Assembly (NCBI GenBank): GCA_902800055.1
Contig: CADCCW010000013.1
Coordinates: 62,001 to 126,000, forward strand
Reading direction: 5' to 3'
DNA: 64,000 bases
Source of the DNA: an uncultured bacterium
GTDB taxonomy: Bacteria; Verrucomicrobiota; Kiritimatiellia; RFP12; UBA1067
The notes below the pieces were generated by a model. It had not been told where the DNA came from and did no database searches. It worked only from the letters and a program-made list of their open reading frames with translations. Of the stretch, positions 25,500 through 33,593 are shown one piece after another. The first letter of the stretch is position 1; the number at the start of each line of letters is the position of its first letter. Both the position numbers and the translations under genes were made by a program.

Positions 25500-26636
25500 G
25501 TGGCGCTCATCTCCCCATTGACGAAGCGGCGGCTCGCCGCGTTCCGCCGCAACCGGCGGGCGTGGTGGTCGTTCCTCGCGCTCGCGGCGGTGTTCGTCTT
25601 CTGCCTGGCGGCGGAGGTCACCTGTCCGCGCGACCCGCGGGCGGTGGTGGACCCGAAGACGCTCGAGCCGTATCGCTCGCCGGCGAAGGTGCGCGTCTAT
25701 GATGCGCGCGAGGCGCGTTTTAGCGCGGCGGCGGACGGCGGGGTGTACGACTTCGAGGGTCCGGAAGAGATCCGCCGCGCCGTCGGCGCGCGCTTTGCCG
25801 GTGCGGACGCGCTCTCCGCGGCGCTTGGCGGCTACCATGTGCGTGCGACGCCGCGCGACGGATACACGCGGGTGTTCCTCGAGCCGAAGGAGCCGGCGCG
25901 GGCGGTGGAGACCGAGCTGCCGCCGCAGCCGGTCGCGTTCCCGTTCCGTCCCTGTCCCGGACATCCCTTCGGCGTCGACGCCGGCGGAAGGGATGTCTAT
26001 GCGCGGGTTGTCTACGGACTTCGCATCGCACTTCTCTTCGGACTGCTGCTTGCCGGCTCGGGGCTCGTGTTCGGCGTGGTCGTCGGCGCGGTGGAGGGGT
26101 ACTTCGGCGGCGTCGCCGACCTTGCGCTCCAGCGTTTCACCGAGATCTGGAGCGCGCTGCCGTTCCTCTACGTGATGATCTTCCTCGGCTCCACGCTCGG
26201 GCGCTCGTTCGGGGTGCTGCTTGTCTCCTACGCGGTGTTCAACTGGATCACGGTCTCGTACTACATGCGCGCGGAGTTCCTGCGCCTGAGGTCGCTGCCG
26301 TTCGTTGACGCGGCGAAGACCCTGGGGTTCTCGCACCTGAGGGTGATCTTCTCGCACGTGCTGCCTAACGCGCTCACGCCGCTCATCACGCTCTTTCCGT
26401 TCCTCCTGATGGGGGCGATCGGCTCGCTTGCGGCGCTGGACTTCCTCGGCTTCGGGCTGCCGCCGATGACGCCTTCGTGCGGCGAGCTCCTCAACCAGGC
26501 GCAGCAGTTCCGCGGCGCCTGGTGGCTGGTGGTGTTCCCGGGCGCCGCGCTGTTTGTGGTAATGCTTCTCGCGGTGCTCGTCGGCGAGGGCCTGCGCGAC
26601 GCCTTCGACCCCCGCCAGCAGTCGAAGCTGGAGTAG
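25500..26636 (+). CDS. Peptide ABC transporter permease, YejE/OppC-like
   Basis: A 378-residue partner permease. An N-terminal cytoplasmic/TM segment (RRNRRAWWSFLALAAVFVF) is followed by an unusually long periplasmic region of about 125 residues before GVDAGGRDVYARVVYGLRI. The coupling helix VDAAKTLGFSHLRVIFSHVLPNA and the LGFGLPPMTPSCGELLNQA ending are standard for YejE. The start is a GTG at 25500 with AGGAGG eight bases upstream. Together with the preceding gene it would form the membrane channel for peptides; energy and binding subunits must come from elsewhere. Confidence 0.86.
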   Translation: MALISPLTKRRLAAFRRNRRAWWSFLALAAVFVFCLAAEVTCPRDPRAVVDPKTLEPYRSPAKVRVYDAREARFSAAADGGVYDFEGPEEIRRAVGARFAGADALSAALGGYHVRATPRDGYTRVFLEPKEPARAVETELPPQPVAFPFRPCPGHPFGVDAGGRDVYARVVYGLRIALLFGLLLAGSGLVFGVVVGAVEGYFGGVADLALQRFTEIWSALPFLYVMIFLGSTLGRSFGVLLVSYAVFNWITVSYYMRAEFLRLRSLPFVDAAKTLGFSHLRVIFSHVLPNALTPLITLFPFLLMGAIGSLAALDFLGFGLPPMTPSCGELLNQAQQFRGAWWLVVFPGAALFVVMLLAVLVGEGLRDAFDPRQQSKLE

Positions 26637-26647
26637 CAGGTTCTGCG

Positions 26648-27694
26648 CTACGCGATAACGCCGCCGCAGAGGATAGAGCCGCTCTCGTCGTAGAACACGG
26701 CGGACTGGCCCGGGGCGACGCCGAAGAGCCCGTCGCCGGGCGCGCGGCAGGTCTCGCCGTCGAACTCCACCGGACCGAGCGGCGCGCCGGTGGAGCGGAT
26801 CTTCACCCGCGCGGCGAATGGGGCGCCGCCGGATTCGCGCGCCTGCCACACGATGTTCTTGACCTTGAACTCCTTCGTCATCGCCTCGGTGCGGTGCCCA
26901 AGCACCACCTGGTTGCGGCACGCGTCCAGCCGCACCACGTACATCGGCTCGGGCCCGAACGCGCCGAGCCCCTTGCGCTGGCCGACGGTGAAGTTCCAGT
27001 AGCCGGGGTGGCTGCCTAGGACTTTGCCCGACAGGTCGACGATCTCGCCTTCGCGAGGCTCGGCGCCGACGAGCTCGTTGCGGTCGCCGGAGTAGAAGTC
27101 CTGCGAGTCCGCCTTGTTGGCGGCGGCGAGCGAATGCTCCGCGGCGATGCGCCGCACCTCCGTCTTGGTCAGTTCGCCGAGTGGGAACATCGCCTCCGCG
27201 AGTTGGCGCTGCGAGAGGCGGTAGAGGAAGTAGCTCTGGTCCTTCTTCTCGTCTGCCGCGCGGCGGACGGCGAGCCTGCCGCCTGCCTGGATGATCCGCG
27301 CGTAGTGTCCGGTGGCGAAGCGGTCGAACTCGCAGCCGGCTTCGCGCACCAGCCGCGGCAGCAGGCCGAACTTGAACGCGGCATTGCAGAACACGCAGGG
27401 ATTGGGGGTTTCGCCGCGCAGCGAAGTCTCGCGGAACATCCCCACGATCACGCGCTCGTATTCGCGTGCGCAGTCAATCACCTGGTAGCCGATGCCGAGT
27501 GCGTGCGCGAGCTCATCCGCGCGGGCGATGTCCTCCGCTTCGCCGGGTCCGAAGCAAGCGTCCCGCTCGCCGCCGCGGTAGGCGCCGCTCCAGAGCTTCA
27601 TGGTGACGCCGACAACCTCGTGCCCCTGCTCCTTCAGGAGAAGCGCGGCGACACTCGAGTCGACGCCGCCGGAAAGCCCCACCGCCACTTTCAT
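26648..27694 (-). CDS. mnmA: tRNA-specific 2-thiouridylase MnmA
   Basis: A 348-residue enzyme that makes 2-thiouridine at wobble position 34 of tRNA-Lys, -Glu and -Gln. The PP-loop SGGVDSS is at residues 8-14. TPNPCVFCN holds the first active-site cysteine region, and GYWNFTVGQRKGLG and the C-terminal beta-barrel follow. Where many homologues have the second catalytic cysteine (DSQEICFI-type), this protein reads DSQDFYSGDR, so that cysteine is absent. The ATG at 27694 overlaps the hydE stop (ATGA), making a two-gene operon. Confidence 0.92.
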   Translation of the reverse strand: MKVAVGLSGGVDSSVAALLLKEQGHEVVGVTMKLWSGAYRGGERDACFGPGEAEDIARADELAHALGIGYQVIDCAREYERVIVGMFRETSLRGETPNPCVFCNAAFKFGLLPRLVREAGCEFDRFATGHYARIIQAGGRLAVRRAADEKKDQSYFLYRLSQRQLAEAMFPLGELTKTEVRRIAAEHSLAAANKADSQDFYSGDRNELVGAEPREGEIVDLSGKVLGSHPGYWNFTVGQRKGLGAFGPEPMYVVRLDACRNQVVLGHRTEAMTKEFKVKNIVWQARESGGAPFAARVKIRSTGAPLGPVEFDGETCRAPGDGLFGVAPGQSAVFYDESGSILCGGVIA

Positions 27695-28743
27695 CGCGTC
27701 TCCTTCCCGAAGTGGAGCGGATCGCACCGTTCGCCCCAGGCGATCTCTTCGCCGATCGACTTGACGCGCCGCTCAAGGCAGCCGCGGCAGAGCTCGGAGT
27801 CCTCGCCGACGCAGGGCTTGCCCGGATAGAGCAGGTATTCGCCGCGGTATTTTTGCGGGGTGATGTTGGGCATGATGACATTTGCGCCGGCGAGGAGCCC
27901 CTTTTCGCGCCCTTCGGGATCGATTGCCTGGAGTGCGGTGGTGGAAGCGATGTTGGCGTCGGGGATGGCGAGGCGGACTGCGGCGATCATGCGCAGTGAG
28001 AGCTCGAGCAGGCGCTCGCGTCCGAGGCGCGGCGCCTCGGCGGCGAGCGGGGTGTCGGGGTGGGCGATGTACGGGCCCATCCCCACCATGTCGACGCCCT
28101 CGTCACGGAAGAAGGCAATGTCGTGCGCAAGCGAGTCTTCGTCCTGCCCGGGCAGACCGATCATCACTCCGGTGCCGGTGATGTAGCCGAGGCGCTTGAG
28201 CGAGCGCAGGCATTGGCGCCGAGCCTGCCAGGAGTGGCCGGCGGGGTGGATGCGCGCGTAGATCACGGGGTCGGACGTCTCGATCCGCAGCAGATAGCGG
28301 TTGGCGCCGGCGTCGAGCCAGCGGCGGTAGACGTCGTCTGGCTGCTCGCCGAGCGAGAGGGTAATCCCCAGCGAGTCGCCCAGTTCGGCGCGCACGCGTT
28401 TGAGAATCCGCTCCACGAAAAGAGCGTTCGCCTCGTCCATCACTTCGCCAGACTGGAGGACGACGCTGCCGTAGCGGTTCTCGGCGGCCCAGGCGACGGC
28501 GGCGAAGACTTCGTCCTCGCTCATCCGGTAGCGCACCGTCTTCGTGTTGCCGCGGCGGATGCCGCAGTAGAGGCAGTTCTTGGCGCAGATGTTTGAGATC
28601 TCGACGAGCCCGCGCAGCGCCACGCGCTTTCCCCAGACTCTGGCCTTGACCGCGTAGGCACGCGACATGAGCGCGTCAAGGGGCTCCTCGCGGAGCATAG
28701 CCCGCAAGTCGTCGAAACCCGGAGATCCCGCTACTTCTGCCAT
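27691..28743 (-). CDS. hydE: [FeFe]-hydrogenase maturase HydE-like radical SAM protein
   Basis: A 350-residue radical SAM protein. The 4Fe-4S motif CAKNCLYC gives C53, C57 and C60, preceded by RGLVEISN and followed by GIRRGNTKTVRYRMSEDE. SGEVMDE, GANRYLLRIETSD, ARIHPAGHSWQAR, GTGVMIGLPGQ and DMVGMGPYIAHPDTPL match HydE closely. HydE acts in assembling the dithiolate-bridged H-cluster of [FeFe] hydrogenase. No HydF, HydG or hydrogenase gene is in the window. A lone HydE-like enzyme with another substrate (for example PylB-like) is possible but the motif match favours HydE. It has its own leaderless-type promoter. Confidence 0.85.
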   Translation of the reverse strand: MAEVAGSPGFDDLRAMLREEPLDALMSRAYAVKARVWGKRVALRGLVEISNICAKNCLYCGIRRGNTKTVRYRMSEDEVFAAVAWAAENRYGSVVLQSGEVMDEANALFVERILKRVRAELGDSLGITLSLGEQPDDVYRRWLDAGANRYLLRIETSDPVIYARIHPAGHSWQARRQCLRSLKRLGYITGTGVMIGLPGQDEDSLAHDIAFFRDEGVDMVGMGPYIAHPDTPLAAEAPRLGRERLLELSLRMIAAVRLAIPDANIASTTALQAIDPEGREKGLLAGANVIMPNITPQKYRGEYLLYPGKPCVGEDSELCRGCLERRVKSIGEEIAWGERCDPLHFGKETR

Positions 28744-28752
28744 ATGGTGAGT

Positions 28753-28781
28753 AGTATAACATCTTTGCCCCTGTCGGGCAA
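28753..28781 (-). promoter_or_regulatory. hydE-mnmA promoter, predicted leaderless
   Basis: On the - strand, TTGCCC (28781-28776), 17 bases, then TATACT (28758-28753). The hydE ATG begins at 28743, 9 bases after the -10 box. Confidence 0.65.
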
Positions 28782-28828
28782 TGCTGCAGCTAAAGTCAGG
28801 GCCGGTGGCGGCGCGGGGAAATTTTTAG

Positions 28829-28834
28829 TATAAT
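28829..28834 (+). promoter_or_regulatory. -10 box of tRNA-Ser
   Basis: TATAAT within AGTATAATACCC ends 12 bases before the first base of the tRNA, so it probably drives the tRNA and possibly the alpha-galactosidase gene behind it. Confidence 0.65.
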
Positions 28835-28846
28835 ACCCACCAATAA

Positions 28847-28936
28847 GGAAGGTTGGCGGAGTGGTCGATCGCGGCGGTCTTGAAAACCGTTGAGGGTGCA
28901 AGCCCTCCGGGGGTTCGAATCCCTCACCTTCCGCCA
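28847..28936 (+). tRNA. tRNA-Ser (UGA)
   Basis: The 90-nt cloverleaf has acceptor GGAAGGT pairing with ACCTTCC, discriminator G and an encoded CCA (28934-28936). The anticodon loop CTTGAAA gives anticodon TGA, reading UCA serine codons. A long variable arm (GAGGGTGCAAGCCCTC) is typical of class II tRNA-Ser, and the T-loop is TTCGAAT. Confidence 0.95.
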
Positions 28937-28963
28937 TCGCAACAGTCAAAACAGGAAAAACCA

Positions 28964-31039
28964 ATGCGCAACTGCATCTGTCTCGTCGTCGCCTTCGCCG
29001 CCGCCATCTCGGCTTCCGCCGAGGAAAAGGTGCTCATCACCCAGTTCGACCTCTCCGATAATGCCACCGAGTGCGGCGAGGTGAGGGTCGGCGCCAAGTA
29101 CGACGGCAGCGTCATGTGCGTCGACGACAAGGGCATCTACGGCGGCCACCTGCAGAACCTTGGCATGCACGCTAACTCCCACCTCACCGTCGACCTCGGC
29201 GAGGGCGCGCTCAGGCTCGAGGTGGACTGCGCCGTCGACGACCGGGGGCTCGACGGCAACGCCCAGTTCCAGATCCTGCTCGACGGCAAGGTCGCGGCAG
29301 ACTCCGGCGTCGTCCGCCGCAAGCAGGGCAAGAAGCACTTCACGGTCGACCTGCGCGGCGCGAAGAAGCTCACCTTCAAGGTGCTTGACGGCGGGGACGG
29401 CATCAACGGCGACCACGGCGACTGGTTCAACTTGTGCTTCTACTACGAGGACGGCAAGTTCCCGCCCGGCGACGTGCGAACCGTCTCGCCGCGGCAGCTC
29501 GGCATCCTCACCCCGAAGCCAGGTCCCGTCCCGCGCATCAACGGTCCTGCGGTCTACGGCGTCAGGCCCGGACATCCCGTCATCTACCGCCTGCCAGTCA
29601 CCGGCGAGCGGCCGATGGAGCTCGCGGCGAAGAACCTCCCCGAAGGGCTGAGTTTCGATCCGGCGACGCAGGTCCTCTCCGGTTCGGTTGCCAAGCGCGG
29701 CGACTACGAGATCGTCTTCACCGCGAAGAATGCGAAGGGCGCAGCCGAGCGCGCGCTGACACTCAAGGTGGGCGACAGGATCTGCCTCACGCCCGCGCTC
29801 GGCTGGAACTCCTGGAACGCCTTCGGCAACCAGGTCACCGCCTCGAACGTCATCGCCGCCGCGGAGGCGCTCGTCTCGAGCGGCCTTGCCGACCACGGCT
29901 GGAGCTACATCAACGTCGACGACTGCTGGCAGAACTACTGCGAAGAGTCAGACCTCCCGTGCAAGCAGGACGACTTCAAGGGGCCCAGGCGCCTCGCGGA
30001 CGGCACCATCGCCACCAACCGCCGCTTCCCGGACATGAAGGCGATGACCGACCGCATCCACGCCCTCGGGCTCAAGGCCGGCATCTACTCCTCGCCCGGG
30101 CCGTGGACCTGCGCGCGCCACACCGGCAGCTTCGGCCACGAGGCGCAGGACGCGAAGACCTTCGCCGACTGGGGCTTCGACTTCCTCAAGTACGACATGT
30201 GCTCTTACTGGATGAAGGAGTTCGGCAAGGGCGCCTGGCGGATCATGCACCCCTATCGGCTGATGGGCCACGCGCTCGCGCACCAGCGGCGCGACATCGT
30301 CTTCTCGCTCTGCGAATACGGACTTGAGACCCCGGGGATGTGGGGCAACCTCGTCTACGGGCACAGCTGGCGCACCACCGGCGACGTCTTCGACGTCTGG
30401 GCGTCGGTCGCCGAGTCGATCGATGTCCAGAAGCGGCTCTTCCCCTATTCCCGCCCCGGCGCGTTCAACGACCCCGACATGCTCTGCGTCGGCCCCGTCC
30501 GCTTCAACGACTTCAGGGGTTCGCGCCTCGCCCCCAACGAGCAGTACACCCACATCTCGCTCTGGGCGCTCGTCGCCTCGCCGCTGATGATCGGCTGCGA
30601 CATGACGAAGCTCGACGAGTTCACCCTCTCGCTCCTCACCAACGACGAGGTGCTCGACATCGACCAGGATCCGCTCGGGCTCGGCGCCGGCTGCGTGGCC
30701 GAGGGCGACGACTGGGAAATCTGGGCGCGACCGCTCGCGGACGGCTCCATCGCCGCCGGACTCTACAACAAGTCGCTCCGAGAGCAGACGGTCGTCATGG
30801 ACATGTCCGCGCTCGGCATGGAGTGCAAGTGGCGCGTGCGCGACGTCTGGCGCCAGGCCGACCTCGGCGTCTTCCTCGGCAAGTACGAGCGCTCCGTACC
30901 CGCCCACGCCACCCACCTCGTCAAGTTCACGCCGCTTGAGTGCGGACGCCTCCGCGACGGGATGGACGACATCCGCGACAACGCCTGGCGGCTGTTGATG
31001 AAGAAGGACGGCGCGCCGGCGGAAATGCTGAAGCAGTGA
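28964..31039 (+). CDS. Secreted GH27 alpha-galactosidase with NPCBM-type domain
   Basis: A 691-residue secreted enzyme. Residues 1-19 are a signal peptide, about 20-160 an NPCBM-type galactose-binding jelly roll, about 180-265 a putative Ig (He_PIG) domain, and the rest a GH27 TIM barrel. Landmarks are LGWNSWNAFG, NVDDCWQ, the nucleophile D411 in FLKYDMCSY, and FNDPDMLCVG, the region of the acid/base aspartate. GH27 enzymes release terminal alpha-galactose, for example from galactomannan or raffinose-type sugars. The ATG at 28964 is 27 bases after the tRNA-Ser CCA, with no separate promoter seen, so it may be read through from the tRNA. Confidence 0.92.
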   Translation: MRNCICLVVAFAAAISASAEEKVLITQFDLSDNATECGEVRVGAKYDGSVMCVDDKGIYGGHLQNLGMHANSHLTVDLGEGALRLEVDCAVDDRGLDGNAQFQILLDGKVAADSGVVRRKQGKKHFTVDLRGAKKLTFKVLDGGDGINGDHGDWFNLCFYYEDGKFPPGDVRTVSPRQLGILTPKPGPVPRINGPAVYGVRPGHPVIYRLPVTGERPMELAAKNLPEGLSFDPATQVLSGSVAKRGDYEIVFTAKNAKGAAERALTLKVGDRICLTPALGWNSWNAFGNQVTASNVIAAAEALVSSGLADHGWSYINVDDCWQNYCEESDLPCKQDDFKGPRRLADGTIATNRRFPDMKAMTDRIHALGLKAGIYSSPGPWTCARHTGSFGHEAQDAKTFADWGFDFLKYDMCSYWMKEFGKGAWRIMHPYRLMGHALAHQRRDIVFSLCEYGLETPGMWGNLVYGHSWRTTGDVFDVWASVAESIDVQKRLFPYSRPGAFNDPDMLCVGPVRFNDFRGSRLAPNEQYTHISLWALVASPLMIGCDMTKLDEFTLSLLTNDEVLDIDQDPLGLGAGCVAEGDDWEIWARPLADGSIAAGLYNKSLREQTVVMDMSALGMECKWRVRDVWRQADLGVFLGKYERSVPAHATHLVKFTPLECGRLRDGMDDIRDNAWRLLMKKDGAPAEMLKQ

Positions 31040-31935
31040 AGGCGAAGGGGATAGCGGCCATCGTCGCCAGCGCGCTCGGGTTCGCGCTGATGGCGGCCTT
31101 GGTGCGGCTTGCCGACGACTACGGAGAGCCGCTTTCCGCCTTCCAGAAGAGCTTCTTCCGCAACCTCGTCGCCTTTGCCGTCGCCGCCGCGGTCTACTGG
31201 CGCCGCAGATCGCGAGTCGCGAACCCCGCCCCACCCGCCTTCGCTAAGGCTACGGCGGGCAGGCGAACCACGTTTCTCTTAATAGCTCGCGCCGCCTTCG
31301 GCACCCTGGGCATCTTCGCGAACTTCTACGCGCTATCCCACATCCCGATCGCGACCGGGCAGATGCTCAACAAGACCGCGCCGTTCTTCACCGTCGCCTT
31401 TGCGTGGGCGTTCCTCGGCGAGCGGACGCTTCCCCGCCAGGCCGCCGCGCTCGCGGTGGCGTTTGCCGGCGCCGTGCTGGTGGTGAAGCCCGGCTTCGCC
31501 GGGGCGGAGGCCTTTCCGCTCGCGGTCGGGCTCCTCGGCGGCGCCGCGGCCGGCGCGGCATACGCGTGCGTGCGCGCGCTTCGCCGCCGCGGTGCGGACC
31601 CGGCGTACATCATCCTCTACTTCAGCGTCTTCTCCTGCCTTGCCGCGGTGCCGTTCATGCTTCCCGGGCTGAAGCCGATGACCTTCGCGCAGGTGGCGGT
31701 CCTCCTTGGCGCGGGCGGGGCGGCGGCGGTCGGGCAGTTCGGGGTCACGCTCGCCTATGGCTACGCGGCGCCGCGGGACATCGCGGTCTACGACTACTCG
31801 AGCGTCCTTTTCGCCGCGGCCTTCGGCTACCTCTTCTTCGCCCAGGTGCCGGACATCTTTTCGGTGCTCGGCTTCGCCGTGATCCTCGCGGCGCTGGTGT
31901 TGCTCAACTCCCGCCGCCGGCACCGCGGCAGTTAG
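31036..31935 (+). CDS. EamA/DMT-family transporter with in-frame palindromic insert
   Basis: A 299-residue, ten-helix drug/metabolite exporter with two EamA repeats (first ASALGFALMAALVRLADDYG; second starting near LAVGLLGGAAAGAAY). The start is a GTG at 31036 overlapping the GH27 stop (GTGA). Between helix 2 and helix 3 the loop reads VANPAPPAFAKATAGRRTT; the PPAFAKATAGR part is encoded by a CCCGCC...GGCGGG palindrome at 31234-31259 that looks like an inserted mobile repeat. Substrate unknown; members export amino acids, nucleosides or sugars. Confidence 0.87.
   Translation: MKAKGIAAIVASALGFALMAALVRLADDYGEPLSAFQKSFFRNLVAFAVAAAVYWRRRSRVANPAPPAFAKATAGRRTTFLLIARAAFGTLGIFANFYALSHIPIATGQMLNKTAPFFTVAFAWAFLGERTLPRQAAALAVAFAGAVLVVKPGFAGAEAFPLAVGLLGGAAAGAAYACVRALRRRGADPAYIILYFSVFSCLAAVPFMLPGLKPMTFAQVAVLLGAGGAAAVGQFGVTLAYGYAAPRDIAVYDYSSVLFAAAFGYLFFAQVPDIFSVLGFAVILAALVLLNSRRRHRGS
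31234..31259. repeat. In-frame palindromic element inside EamA gene
   Basis: CCCGCC (31234-31239) and GGCGGG (31254-31259) flank TTCGCTAAGGCTAC. The encoded AFAKATAG peptide is one I recall seeing as a repeated insertion in unrelated proteins of several uncultured phyla. It lies in a predicted cytoplasmic loop and keeps the reading frame. Confidence 0.6.
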
Positions 31936-32012
31936 CGCGGCGGAATATGTGGTGCTGCGCGATAATGCCTAGGGTTCTGCTCGGTTGGTTGCATGGTGTC
32001 TGCCGTATTTGG

Positions 32013-32018
32013 TAAAAT
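32013..32018 (+). promoter_or_regulatory. -10 box of the cysteine-rich protein gene
   Basis: TAAAAT within GGTAAAATAC ends 38 bases before the ATG at 32057. Unlike the leaderless genes, this one has a short leader with AAGGAG at 32043-32048. Confidence 0.55.
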
Positions 32019-32056
32019 ACACGCAGACGGCCTGAAGTGGCCAAGGAGACTGACCT

Positions 32057-32947
32057 ATGATCATCAAATGCCCGCATTGCGGAAAGGAATTCGAAGCCGA
32101 AGAGAGGGCTGAGCCGAGCGTGCCGGCTTCTGGGGATGCCGCGGCTATGTCGGAATTGCCGGCAGACGCCCCAAGAAAGGGACGATTCGCGGTTAGACGT
32201 AATCAAGGCGATTCGTCGCGCGCTGAACACGTCACGATCCCAAGTAGGTTTGCGCTTTCGCAGAATGATAAGGCGTCGGCGTCATCTGCCGGTGTTCTGA
32301 ACGCCAAGTCCGTCAAGAAGAAGGCGATGGTGCTTATTGGCGCAGTTGTCGCGGTCATTGTTGCTCTGTGCGCAGTGGAGGTGGTGAAGTGGTGCCTGCT
32401 TGACCGGGAGCCTTGTTCGCCATGCGGCGGGACAGGCACAATCGTGTGTGCAAGATGCAAGGGCAATGGAGAGATCGTCGTCAAGGGCAATAAGCCGTGC
32501 CCAACATGTGTTGGTGTCGGGTATGACGACAAGGAAGTCGGTGGCGGTTTGGCCACCGGTGGTTCTGGGCGCAGAGGCCAAGTCAAGAAACTGATTGTCT
32601 GCGGCACTTGTCATGGGAATGGGCAGCTAAGGCACGAGTGCAGTCAATGCGGCGGAAAAAAGAAAGTGGCGGTTAAAGAGCCTGGCCGTATTGGTAGTAC
32701 ATATGTGCGCTGCAGTGCGTGTGATGGAAGCGGATACGGCCGACCTGAAAGGTGCCCGAGGTGCAATGGTTGCAAGAAACTTGAAGAATGGCAGACATGT
32801 GGGACTTGCCAAGGGCGCGGCGAGGTCGCGAACGACGGCAAAGAGACGTGTCCAGTCTGCGGCGGCAGGGGGATGCTCAAATGCGAACGTTGTGGAGGAA
32901 AGGGCTTCACATATAGATATGGACCAAAAGACGGCGTTGCGTTATGA
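32057..32947 (+). CDS. Membrane-anchored zinc-finger protein with DnaJ-like CxxCxGxG repeats
   Basis: A 296-residue protein with three parts: an N-terminal zinc ribbon (IIKCPHCGKEFEAEE), a low-complexity linker with one transmembrane helix near residues 92-112, and a cysteine-rich tail of repeated CxxCxGxG-type knuckles (CSPCGGTG, CARCKGNG, CGTCHGNG, CSACDGSG, CGTCQGRG, CPVCGGRG, CERCGGKG) resembling the DnaJ zinc centre. No J domain is present. The gene looks less GC-rich than its neighbours, hinting at transfer or relaxed codon use. Role unknown; disulfide or unfolded-protein binding at the membrane is a guess from the repeats. Confidence 0.7.
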   Translation: MIIKCPHCGKEFEAEERAEPSVPASGDAAAMSELPADAPRKGRFAVRRNQGDSSRAEHVTIPSRFALSQNDKASASSAGVLNAKSVKKKAMVLIGAVVAVIVALCAVEVVKWCLLDREPCSPCGGTGTIVCARCKGNGEIVVKGNKPCPTCVGVGYDDKEVGGGLATGGSGRRGQVKKLIVCGTCHGNGQLRHECSQCGGKKKVAVKEPGRIGSTYVRCSACDGSGYGRPERCPRCNGCKKLEEWQTCGTCQGRGEVANDGKETCPVCGGRGMLKCERCGGKGFTYRYGPKDGVAL

Positions 32948-32972
32948 TACCTGAGCGGCGAGGCGAATTTGG

Positions 32973-32978
32973 TATAAT
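32973..32978 (+). promoter_or_regulatory. -10 box of hisH, predicted leaderless
   Basis: TATAAT within GGTATAATACAC ends 8 bases before the hisH ATG at 32987. No clear -35 box. Confidence 0.65.
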
Positions 32979-32986
32979 ACACATCT

Positions 32987-33577
32987 ATGGAACCAAATAG
33001 CCCAGACACCATCGCCATCGTCGACTACGGCGCCGGCAACCTGACGAGCGTGAAGAACGCGTTTGCCGCGCTTGGCGTCGAGACCGTGGTAACGCGCGAC
33101 CCTGCCGTGGTCACCGCCGCCGCGCGCGTCGTCTTCCCCGGCGTCGGCGCCGCCTTGAGCGCCATGGAGAGCCTGCGTTCGCTCGGCCTGGAGGACGCGG
33201 TCAAGTCCGCCGCCGCCTCGGGCCGTCCATTCCTCGGCATCTGCCTTGGCATGCAGATCCTCTTCGAGCACTCCGAGGAGGACGGCGGCGTCGACACTCT
33301 CGGCATCCTTCCTGGCCGCGTGCGCCGTTTCCCCAAGGTCCCGGGCGTCAAGGTTCCGCAGATCGGCTGGAACAGCGTCGCCCCGGGCAACGAATTCTAC
33401 TACTTCGTCCACAGCTACTACGCCGAGAAGACCGCCGACACCGCGCTCGTCGCCGAATACGCCGGCGTCGAGTTCTCAGCGATGGTCCGCCGCGGCAAAC
33501 TCTGGGCCTGCCAGTTCCACCCCGAGAAGTCCGGCCGCGTCGGGCTGAAGCTCCTTTCCGACTGGCTGTCAATCTAA
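32987..33577 (+). CDS. hisH: Imidazole glycerol phosphate synthase, glutaminase subunit HisH
   Basis: A 196-residue class I glutamine amidotransferase that feeds ammonia to HisF in histidine (and AICAR) synthesis. [16 protein letters not shown] is the N-terminal signature, the nucleophile is C86 in LGICLGMQ, and the His/Glu pair lies in CQFHPEKSG. The ATG at 32987 follows a -10 box by 8 bases. HisF follows after 16 bases, the usual partner order. No other his genes are in the window. Confidence 0.95.
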   Translation: MEPNSPDTIAIVDYGAGNLTSVKNAFAALGVETVVTRDPAVVTAAARVVFPGVGAALSAMESLRSLGLEDAVKSAAASGRPFLGICLGMQILFEHSEEDGGVDTLGILPGRVRRFPKVPGVKVPQIGWNSVAPGNEFYYFVHSYYAEKTADTALVAEYAGVEFSAMVRRGKLWACQFHPEKSGRVGLKLLSDWLSI

Positions 33578-33593
33578 TCACGAACCCCGAGCC

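Noticed and set aside
28853-28963. Upstream extension of the GH27 gene across tRNA-Ser
   Set aside because: The extension translates the tRNA itself; the signal peptide starts at the ATG at 28964.
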